From assembly GCF_900460955.1 (NCBI RefSeq), contig NZ_UFUW01000001.1, forward strand, positions 2,044,738-2,108,737: a stretch of 64,000 nucleotides of DNA, given 5' to 3'. The position numbers and the translations under genes were made by a program. This DNA is from Cardiobacterium valvarum (lineage in GTDB: Bacteria; Pseudomonadota; Gammaproteobacteria; Cardiobacteriales; Cardiobacteriaceae). Positions 39,521 through 49,900 of this stretch are shown one piece after another; within the stretch, counting starts at the first letter, position 1, and each line of letters begins with the position of its first letter. The notes beneath the pieces were generated by a model. The model saw only the letters and a list, made by a program, of their open reading frames with translations, was not told where the DNA came from and did not search any database.

Positions 39521-40810
39521 ATGATTATAAGAATAATCAACGGGTTACGTCGCCTATCTGGGCATGACGTTCCGGATGATGAAGAACAGGAAGGCTTCAA
39601 CAAGATCATTAACTGGGCGGAAGAAAATAACATCGGTGAAGACCGCATCCCACGTGATGCCTCAGAACTTGCCGGATTAGGGCGCCTGGATCTTTCATTC
39701 CGCCGCTTGCAAAGCCTGCCTGACAATATTGGCGACCTGATACATCTGACCGAACTGGATCTGCGCGGTAACGAACTGGAAACACTGCCTGAATCCATTG
39801 GCAACCTCACCCTGCTAAAACGGCTTGATCTCAAATGGAACCGACTCGAAGCGTTACCGAATAGCCTGAAAAACCTTACCCGTCTCAGCAAACTCGAATT
39901 CGGCTACAACCAGCTGACCCGCCTACCGGAAACCCTAGCTGGCTTTACCCAAATCACCGAACTGGACATCGGTGATAATCGCTTGACGCGTGTGCCGCAT
40001 TACCTCAGCAACTTTACTAACCTGACCAAACTCAACCTTGCGCGCAACCAGCTGGAAGAATTGCCTGCCTTCCTCGGCAAGTTGACGCACCTCACCCACC
40101 TCAACCTTTCCGCCAACCCGCTCAAACAACTGCCAGATTTCATCGGCGAACTCACCAACCTGACCGAACTTGAGCTCTACGGCAACCAGCTCGGCACTCT
40201 ACCGGACAGCCTCAGCAACCTGCACCAGCTGTATCACCTGGACATCGGCGGCAACCTGCTCACCACTCTTCCGGAAAGCATCGGCGCCTTAGAAAATCTC
40301 AGCGTCCTTGACGCGCACAATAACCGCCTGACTTCTTTGCCGGAATCCATTGGCAACCTGCAACGACTGAGCTGTCTCTCGCTGGCACATAACAAACTGA
40401 CCCGTCTGCCGGAGCAAACAAGCCATCTGCTACGCCTGAGTACCCTTGATCTCTCGCACAACAACCTGATGACCCTGCCGGACTTCGTCTGTAATTTCAG
40501 CCGCTTGACTAATCTGCATCTGGCACACAACGAACTGACCATGCTGCCGATGCATATTGGCTACCTGGGCGAATTGGAGATTCTTGACGTCAGCAACAAC
40601 GATTTGGGTTCTCTGCCGGATAGCGTGGCCAAACTCGACAAACTGACTACCCTCAACCTCTCCGGCAATCAGATCCCTTTCCTGCCGAAATTTATCGCCA
40701 ACCTCACTCATTTGTGCATCCTTGATGTACGCAATACGCGCATGAAAGTCCCACTGGCACTGGCCAACCGCATCGAAAGTAACGCGGTCATGGCGGGCTA
40801 TTTCAAATAA
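39521..40810 (+). CDS. Leucine-rich repeat protein with 16 tandem LRRs
   Basis: A 429-residue protein with no signal peptide and no membrane segment, so presumably cytosolic or exported by a non-Sec route. A short N-terminal region (about 50 residues, ending IGEDRIPRDASE) is followed by 16 consecutive LRRs of exactly 23 residues, typical form LxxLxxLDLxxNxLxxLPxxI, from about residue 50 to 417, and a very short tail. This is the plant/Leptospira-like 23-residue LRR class. The ATG at 39521 has AAGGA seven bases upstream. It is divergent from metY and followed by a terminator, so it is a single-gene unit. No GTPase, E3 ligase or kinase domain is attached. Roles in other bacteria range from effectors to scaffold proteins; none can be assigned here. 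Confidence 0.85.
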   Translation: MIIRIINGLRRLSGHDVPDDEEQEGFNKIINWAEENNIGEDRIPRDASELAGLGRLDLSFRRLQSLPDNIGDLIHLTELDLRGNELETLPESIGNLTLLKRLDLKWNRLEALPNSLKNLTRLSKLEFGYNQLTRLPETLAGFTQITELDIGDNRLTRVPHYLSNFTNLTKLNLARNQLEELPAFLGKLTHLTHLNLSANPLKQLPDFIGELTNLTELELYGNQLGTLPDSLSNLHQLYHLDIGGNLLTTLPESIGALENLSVLDAHNNRLTSLPESIGNLQRLSCLSLAHNKLTRLPEQTSHLLRLSTLDLSHNNLMTLPDFVCNFSRLTNLHLAHNELTMLPMHIGYLGELEILDVSNNDLGSLPDSVAKLDKLTTLNLSGNQIPFLPKFIANLTHLCILDVRNTRMKVPLALANRIESNAVMAGYFK

Positions 40811-40837
40811 CCCTGACCTGGAGCCTTCGTACGCGAT

Positions 40838-40868
40838 AAAAAGCTTCCCCCTAGGGAGAGGCTTTTTT
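40838..40868 (+). terminator. Terminator of the LRR gene
   Basis: AAAAAGC-TTCCC and GGGAG-A-GGCTTTTTT form a stem with a small internal bulge, ending in a T-run, 28 bases after the stop. Confidence 0.75.
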
Positions 40869-40899
40869 GTTGTATGCAAACCGCAAATCTGTCAACCAT

Positions 40900-40926
40900 A
40901 AAAAAGCCACCCTTACGGGTGGCTTT
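40900..40926 (-). terminator. Terminator of the giant adhesin gene
   Basis: Read on the minus strand, AAAGCCACCC-GTAA-GGGTGGCTTT followed by a T-run. It lies 24 bases after the adhesin stop codon. Confidence 0.9.
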
Positions 40927-40949
40927 GGTTGCTGTACCACTGGCACACA

Positions 40950-43900
40950 TCAGATGATGCCGTTGCCATTTTCCCTGAGGAAGTCATCCACGCTGTTATA
41001 GCTGTGGGTCATACCCTCAAAGGTGATGCTGTTGTGGTAGGTTTTTCCGGCGCCGTCAGTAGTGTCGAAGCTCAGTTTGTGTGCGCTGTCGTCCCACTGT
41101 GCGTTCTGGATTTCCGAGATACCTTTCCAGCCCGGGGTTTTGGGGTTGATGCTCTTGGTATCCAGCAAGTCGGTGAGCGTGATTTTGTCTTCACCAATCT
41201 TGAAGTCCTTGATGACATCATGGCCATTACCCGCCTTCGTATTGTAGATAAAGGTATCACGCCCCTTGCCACCGGTCAGGGCGTCGTTTCCATCGTGACC
41301 GTAAATGAAGTCGCGACCATCCGATCCGGTGATGTTGTCTTTACCTTCACCACCATCCAGCGTTGCGCCGGTGCGGACGTGCCATGCCGGATTGTCTGCC
41401 GTGCCGGTGTTGTGTACATCCTGCAACTGGTTCAGATCCAGCTCGGCTTCCGGTTTGAGCATCAGGGTGTTGTTCAATCCCATGGTCTTATAGCTGCTAT
41501 CCGGCGCACCATGTGCTTTGTACTGCATGTGCAGGGTAGAAACCGCTCCTTCTTCCAGATAGACGATTTCCACCGTATGGACACCTTCCGACAAGTGGAT
41601 ACCATTCGGGTGTTTGCCAAGCGTATTGCCTTCGCTGATGGAATAGTCTTTGTAGATATCTTTGCCATCAATGCGGACCGTTGCCCCGTTATCAAGCGCG
41701 AACTTGAAGTCGTAGGTACCTTCACTGAAATAGGCTTTACCCGCAATGCGCACGGCGGCGTCGGTGGTGTAACCAAGGCCGGAAGTGCCTTTGTGTGGTG
41801 CGCCTGCTTCCGCTCTGGCCGAGTCAGCATCATTCGCGCCGTTGACATCAAGGAAGTTGCGCAATGCACTTTTCGCAGAGATTTTTTCACCAGGCGCTGC
41901 CCTCTCGTTATTGGCAAGACCGCTTTGGACTGCTTTTGCACCGCCATAGTTAATGTCGGTGACAGTAAAGCGTGCATCCGGAGTTCCTTTAGCAGCAGAC
42001 TGAACCTTCTCGCCGCCAGTAAACTGGCTACCATTACGCCCGTTGATCATCTTCTCGGTGAAATCAAGATCATACAGGTTATTTGCGGGGTGACCTGGCA
42101 TTTTGACACCGGATTTTTTGTCATCGGCATGCCAACGTACATTGGCAGCAATTTTTGGATTGTTTTGCACCAACCGGTCAATGCTGTCATCGTTGTAGCC
42201 GTAGTATTCACCAGTCATGCCGACTTTATCTGCTGTAATAGCGTTGCTACTTGATTTACCGTTCAGATTGTTAACAGCATCTTCACCGGCAGTTCCGACA
42301 CCTGTATCACTGTTCAGGTTACCGGCACTGGCAACAGCCTTGACTTCACTCTTATCTGCTACAGCACGTGCAGCGATAGTTACTTTGCCGGTTTTGGCAT
42401 CAACATCAACACCATCCGGTATATCCGTACCTTTCCACTCACCGGTTGTGGCGTCTTTACTCACTACAACCTTGTGGTTCCGGCCATCTTCACCTTTATA
42501 GTCAACAGTCAGTTTATCCACACCAGGAGCAGGTGTTACAACTACACTACCCTGCTCGCTGCCGGCTTTTACGTCCGGGGCAGGCGGCGGGTCAGTGTCT
42601 GTAATCTTGGTCTCAACCGTGGATTGCCCTAACTTCGCTCCTTGAGGGTTACTGAGCGTCAGATCGTACTTCTCCGTCCCCTCGAATTTACCGTCTTTGG
42701 CAATATCAAGAGAGAATTTCGCCTCGGTTTCCCCTGCCTTAATAGTAACGCTCTTACTTACAGGCGGTTGGGCAAAGTCGGAATCGTCCGTACCTTTGTG
42801 GGTCAGGGTAACAGTAACGGTTACATCCTTGGTTGCCTTACCAGACAATTTAACAGTGTAGTTAGCCGTCTCGCCTTCTTTCACTTCGGTAGAGCCGCTG
42901 ATACTGACATCAAAAGCATCCGCATCGTTATCAGTGATGATGTTGCTGTGTGCCGTGTGAGTGCTGCCCGTGTTGCTCGCGGCCGCCTTCACTTCGCTGC
43001 CGTCTTTCACGGCATTCGGCGGCAGTTTGACGGTTCCGGTGTTTTCGTCAACGCTGATGCCTTTGTTCGGCGGGACGCCCGTCACGCTCCATTTGCCGTT
43101 TGCGCCTTTGCTGACGGTGATGGTATGCGCCTTGCCGTCTTCGTCGGTGTAGTTGATCACGACTTTGTCGGTGTTGGCCTGCGGCTTGATGGTCACGCCA
43201 CCCTGTTCGGCCCCCTGGCCTTTTTCCAGCAATGGGTTATCCGGTCCAGGCTGCTGGCCGCCGCCATCCACGTCGCTGGTCACTTTGTCGCTGGCGGTCT
43301 TGCCGCTGCCCGTGTTGCTTGCGGTCGCATTGACGTCGCTCTGGTCTTTCACGGCATCCGGCGGCAGTTTGACGGTTCCGGTGTTTTCGTCAACGCTGAT
43401 GCCTTTGCCCGGCGGGACGCCTGTCGCGCTCCATTTGCCGTTCGCGCCTTTGCTGACGGTGATGGTCTGCGCCTTGCCGTCTTCGTCGGTGTAGTTGATC
43501 ACGACTTTGTCGGTGTTGGCCTGCGGCTTGATGGTCACGCCACCCTGTTCGGTCCCCTGGCCTTTTTCCAGCAGCGGTTTTTCCGGCTCGGTGCCAGGCT
43601 GCGGCGGCTGGCCGCCGCCGTCCACGTCGCTGGTCACTTTGTCGCTGGCGGTCTTGCCGCTGCCCGTGTTGCTTGCGGTCGCATTGACGTCGCTCTGGTC
43701 TTTCACGGCATCCGGCGGCAGTTTGACGGTTCCGGTGTTTTCGTCAACGCTGATGCCTTTGCCCGGCGGGACGCCTGTCGCGCTCCATTTGCCGTTCGCG
43801 CCTTTGCTGACGGTGATGGTCTGCGCCTTGCCGTCTTCGTCGGTGTAGTTGATCACGACTTTGTCGGTGTTGGCCTGCGGCTTGATGGTCACGCCACCCT

Positions 43901-46900
43901 GTTCGGTCCCCTGGCCTTTTTCCAGCAGCGGTTTTTCCGGCTCGGTGCCAGGCTGCGGCGGCTGGCCGCCGCCGTCCACGTCGCTGGTCACTTTGTCGCT
44001 GGCGGTCTTGCCGCTGCCCGTGTTGCTTGCGGTCGCATTGACGTCGCTCTGGTCTTTCACGGCATCCGGCGGCAGTTTGACGGTTCCGGTGTTTTCGTCA
44101 ACGCTGATGCCTTTGCCCGGCGGGACGCCTGTCGCGCTCCATTTGCCGTTCGCGCCTTTGCTGACGGTGATGGTCTGCGCCTTGCCGTCTTCGTCGGTGT
44201 AGTTGATCACGACTTTGTCGGTGTTGGCCTGCGGCTTGATGGTCACGCCACCCTGTTCGGTCCCCTGGCCTTTTTCCAGCAGCGGTTTTTCCGGCTCGGT
44301 GCCAGGCTGCGGCGGCTGGCCGCCGCCGTCCACGTCGCTGGTCACTTTGTCGCTGGCGGTCTTGCCGCTGCCCGTGTTGCTTGCGGTCGCATTGACGTCG
44401 CTCTGGTCTTTCACGGCATCCGGCGGCAGTTTGACGGTTCCGGTGTTTTCGTCAACGCTGATGCCTTTGCCCGGCGGGACGCCTGTCGCGCTCCATTTGC
44501 CGTTCGCGCCTTTGCTGACGGTGATGGTCTGCGCCTTGCCGTCTTCGTCGGTGTAGTTGATCACGACTTTGTCGGTGTTGGCCTGCGGCTTGATGGTCAC
44601 GCCACCCTGTTCGGTCCCCTGGCCTTTTTCCAGCAGCGGTTTTTCCGGCTCGGTGCCAGGCTGCGGCGGCTGGCCGCCGCCGTCCACGTCGCTGGTCACT
44701 TTGTCGCTGGCGGTCTTGCCGCTGCCCGTGTTGCTTGCGGTCGCATTGACGTCGCTCTGGTCTTTCACGGCATCCGGCGGCAGTTTGACGGTTCCGGTGT
44801 TTTCGTCAACGCTGATGCCTTTGCCCGGCGGGACGCCCGTCGCGCTCCATTTGCCGTTCGCGCCTTTGCTGACGGTGATGATCTGCGCCTTGCCGTCTTC
44901 GTCGGTGTAGTTGATCACGACTTTGTCGGTGTTGGCCTGCGGCTTGATGGTCACGCCACCCTGTTCGGTCCCCTGGCCTTTTTCCAGCAGCGGTTTTTCC
45001 GGCTCGGTGCCAGGCTGCGGCGGCTGGCCGCCGCCGTCCACGTCGCTGGTCACTTTGTCGCTGGCGGTCTTGCCGCTGCCCGTGTTGCTTGCGGTCGCAT
45101 TGACGTCGCTCTGGTCTTTCACGGCATCCGGCGGCAGTTTGACGGTTCCGGTGTTTTCGTCAACGCTGATGCCTTTGCCCGGCGGGACGCCTGTCGCGCT
45201 CCATTTGCCGTTCGCGCCTTTGCTGACGGTGATGGTCTGCGCCTTGCCGTCTTCGTCGGTGTAGTTGATCACGACTTTGTCGGTGTTGGCCTGCGGCTTG
45301 ATGGTCACGCCACCCTGTTCGGTCCCCTGGCCTTTTTCCAGCAGCGGTTTTTCCGGCTCGGTGCCAGGCTGCGGCGGCTGGCCGCCGCCGTCCACGTCGC
45401 TGGTCACTTTGTCGCTGGCGGTCTTGCCGCTGCCCGTGTTGCTTGCGGTCGCATTGACGTCGCTCTGGTCTTTCACGGCATCCGGCGGCAGTTTGACGGT
45501 TCCGGTGTTTTCGTCAACGCTGATGCCTTTGCCCGGCGGGACGCCCGTCGCGCTCCATTTGCCGTTCGCGCCTTTGCTGACGGTGATGGTCTGCGCCTTG
45601 CCGTCTTCGTCGGTGTAGTTGATCACGACTTTGTCGGTGTTGGCCTGCGGCTTGATGGTCACGCCACCCTGTTCGGTCCCCTGGCCTTTTTCCAGCAGCG
45701 GTTTTTCCGGCTCGGTGCCAGGCTGCGGCGGCTGGCCGCCGCCGTCCACGTCGCTGGTCACTTTGTCGCTGGCGGTCTTGCCGCTGCCCGTGTTGCTTGC
45801 GGTCGCATTGACGTCGCTCTGGTCTTTCACGGCATCCGGCGGCAGTTTGACGGTTCCGGTGTTTTCGTCAACGCTGATGCCTTTGCCCGGCGGGACGCCT
45901 GTTGCGCTCCATTTGCCGTTCGCGCCTTTGCTGACGGTGATGGTCTGCGCCTTGCCGTCTTCGTCGGTGTAGTTGATCACGACTTTGTCGGTGTTGGCCT
46001 GCGGCTTGATGGTCACGCCACCCTGTTCGGTCCCCTGGCCTTTTTCCAGCAGCGGTTTTTCCGGCTCGGTGCCAGGCTGCGGCGGCTGGCCGCCGCCGTC
46101 CACGTCGCTGGTCACTTTGTCGCTGGCGGTCTTGCCGCTGCCCGTGTTGCTTGCGGTCGCATTGACGTCGCTCTGGTCTTTCACGGCATCCGGCGGCAGT
46201 TTGACGGTTCCGGTGTTTTCGTCAACGCTGATGCCTTTGCCCGGCGGGACGCCCGTCACGCTCCATTTGCCGTTCGCGCCTTTGCTGACGGTGATGGTCT
46301 GCGCTTTGCCGTCTTCGTCGGTGTAGTTGATCACGACTTTGTCGGTGTTGGCCTGCGGCTTGATGGTCACGCCACCCTGTTCGGTCCCCTGGCCTTTTTC
46401 CAGCAGCGGTTTTTCCGGCTCGGTGCCAGGCTGCGGCGGCTGGCCGCCGCCGTCCACGTCGCTGGTCACTTTGTCGCTGGCGGTCTTGCCGCTGCCCGTG
46501 TTGCTTGCGGTCGCATTGACGTCGCTCTGGTCTTTCACGGCATCCGGCGGCAGTTTGACGGTTCCGGTGTTTTCGTCAACGCTGATGCCTTTGCCCGGCG
46601 GGACGCCTGTCGCGCTCCATTTGCCGTTCGCGCCTTTGCTGACGGTGATGGTCTGCGCCTTGCCGTCTTCGTCGGTGTAGTTGATCACGACTTTGTCGGT
46701 GTTGGCCTGCGGCTTGATGGTCACGCCACCCTGTTCGGTCCCCTGGCCTTTTTCCAGCAGCGGTTTTTCCGGCTCGGTGCCAGGCTGCGGCGGCTGGCCG
46801 CCGCCGTCCACGTCGCTGGTCACTTTGTCGCTGGCGGTCTTGCCGCTGCCCGTGTTGCTTGCGGTCGCATTGACGTCGCTCTGGTCTTTCACGGCATCCG

Positions 46901-49900
46901 GCGGCAGTTTGACGGTTCCGGTGTTTTCGTCAACGCTGATGCCTTTGCCCGGCGGGACGCCTGTCGCGCTCCATTTGCCGTTCGCGCCTTTGCTGACGGT
47001 GATGGTCTGCGCCTTGCCGTCTTCGTCGGTGTAGTTGATCACGACTTTGTCGGTGTTGGCCTGCGGCTTGATGGTCACGCCACCCTGTTCGGTCCCCTGG
47101 CCTTTTTCCAGCAGCGGTTTTTCCGGCTCGGTGCCAGGCTGCGGCGGCTGGCCGCCGCCGTCCACGTCGCTGGTCACTTTGTCGCTGGCGGTCTTGCCGC
47201 TGCCCGTGTTGCTTGCGGTCGCATTGACGTCGCTCTGGTCTTTCACGGCATCCGGCGGCAGTTTGACGGTTCCGGTGTTTTCGTCAACGCTGATGCCTTT
47301 GCCCGGCGGGACGCCCGTCGCGCTCCATTTGCCGTTCGCGCCTTTGCTGACGGTGATGGTCTGCGCCTTGCCGTCTTCGTCGGTGTAGTTGATCACGACT
47401 TTGTCGGTGTTGGCCTGCGGCTTGATGGTCACGCCACCCTGTTCGGTCCCCTGGCCTTTTTCCAGCAGCGGTTTTTCCGGCTCGGTGCCAGGCTGCGGCG
47501 GCTGGCCGCCGCCGTCCACGTCGCTGGTCACTTTGTCGCTGGCGGTCTTGCCGCTGCCCGTGTTGCTTGCGGTCGCATTGACGTCGCTCTGGTCTTTCAC
47601 GGCATCCGGCGGCAGTTTGACGGTTCCGGTGTTTTCGTCAACGCTGATGCCTTTGCCCGGCGGGACGCCCGTCGCGCTCCATTTGCCGTTCGCGCCTTTG
47701 CTGACGGTGATGGTCTGCGCCTTGCCGTCTTCGTCGGTGTAGTTGATCACGACTTTGTCGGTGTTGGCCTGCGGCTTGATGGTCACGCCACCCTGTTCGG
47801 TCCCCTGGCCTTTTTCCAGCAGCGGTTTTTCCGGCTCGGTGCCAGGCTGCGGCGGCTGGCCGCCGCCGTCCACGTCGCTGGTCACTTTGTCGCTGGCGGT
47901 CTTGCCGCTGCCCGTGTTGCTTGCGGTCGCATTGACGTCGCTCTGGTCTTTCACGGCATCCGGCGGCAGTTTGACGGTTCCGGTGTTTTCGTCAACGCTG
48001 ATGCCTTTGCCCGGCGGGACGCCTGTCGCGCTCCATTTGCCGTTCGCGCCTTTGCTGACGGTGATGGTCTGCGCCTTGCCGTCTTCGTCGGTGTAGTTGA
48101 TCACGACTTTGTCGGTGTTGGCCTGCGGCTTGATGGTCACGCCACCCTGTTCGGTCCCCTGGCCTTTTTCCAGCAGCGGTTTTTCCGGCTCGGTGCCAGG
48201 CTGCGGCGGCTGGCCGCCGCCGTCCACGTCGCTGGTCACTTTGTCGCTGGCGGTCTTGCCGCTGCCCGTGTTGCTTGCGGTCGCATTGACGTCGCTCTGG
48301 TCTTTCACGGCATCCGGCGGCAGTTTGACGGTTCCGGTGTTTTCGTCAACGCTGATGCCTTTGCCCGGCGGGACGCCCGTCGCGCTCCATTTGCCGTTCG
48401 CGCCTTTGCTGACGGTGATGGTCTGCGCCTTGCCGTCTTCGTCGGTGTAGTTGATCACGACTTTGTCGGTGTTGGCCTGCGGCTTGATGGTCACGCCACC
48501 CTGTTCGGTCCCCTGGCCTTTTTCCAGCAGCGGTTTTTCCGGCTCGGTGCCAGGCTGCGGCGGCTGGCCGCCGCCGTCCACGTCGCTGGTCACTTTGTCG
48601 CTGGCGGTCTTGCCGCTGCCCGTGTTGCTTGCGGTCGCATTGACGTCGCTCTGGTCTTTCACGGCATCCGGCGGCAGTTTGACGGTTCCGGTGTTTTCGT
48701 CAACGCTGATGCCTTTGCCCGGCGGGACGCCCGTCGCGCTCCATTTGCCGTTCGCGCCTTTGCTGACGGTGATGGTCTGCGCCTTGCCGTCTTCGTCGGT
48801 GTAGTTGATCACGACTTTGTCGGTGTTGGCCTGCGGCTTGATGGTCACGCCACCCTGTTCGGTCCCCTGGCCTTTTTCCAGCAGCGGTTTTTCCGGCTCG
48901 GTGCCAGGCTGCGGCGGCTGGCCGCCGCCGTCCACGTCGCTGGTCACTTTGTCGCTGGCGGTCTTGCCGCTGCCCGTGTTGCTTGCGGTCGCATTGACGT
49001 CGCTCTGGTCTTTCACGGCATCCGGCGGCAGTTTGACGGTTCCGGTGTTTTCGTCAACGCTGATGCCTTTGCCCGGCGGGACGCCTGTCGCGCTCCATTT
49101 GCCGTTCGCGCCTTTGCTGACGGTGATGGTCTGCGCCTTGCCGTCTTCGTCGGTGTAGTTGATCACGACTTTGTCGGTGTTGGCCTGCGGCTTGATGGTC
49201 ACGCCACCCTGTTCGGTCCCCTGGCCTTTTTCCAGCAGCGGTTTTTCCGGCTCGGTGCCAGGCTGCGGCGGCTGGCCGCCGCCGTCCACGTCGCTGGTCA
49301 CTTTGTCGCTGGCGGTCTTGCCGCTGCCCGTGTTGCTTGCGGTCGCATTGACGTCGCTCTGGTCTTTCACGGCATCCGGCGGCAGTTTGACGGTTCCGGT
49401 GTTTTCGTCAACGCTGATGCCTTTGCCCGGCGGGACGCCTGTTGCGCTCCATTTGCCGTTCGCGCCTTTGCTGACGGTGATGATCTGCGCCTTGCCGTCT
49501 TCGTCGGTGTAGTTGATCACGACTTTGTCGGTGTTGGCCTGCGGCTTGATGGTCACGCCACCCTGTTCGGTCCCCTGGCCTTTTTCCAGCAGCGGTTTTT
49601 CCGGCTCGGTGCCAGGCTGCGGCGGCTGGCCGCCGCCGTCCACGTCGCTGGTCACTTTGTCGCTGGCGGTCTTGCCGCTGCCCGTGTTGCTTGCGGTCGC
49701 ATTGACGTCGCTCTGGTCTTTCACGGCATCCGGCGGCAGTTTGACGGTTCCGGTGTTTTCGTCAACGCTGATGCCTTTGCCCGGCGGGACGCCTGTCGCG
49801 CTCCATTTGCCGTTCGCGCCTTTGCTGACGGTGATGGTCTGCGCCTTGCCGTCTTCGTCGGTGTAGTTGATCACGACTTTGTCGGTGTTGGCCTGCGGCT

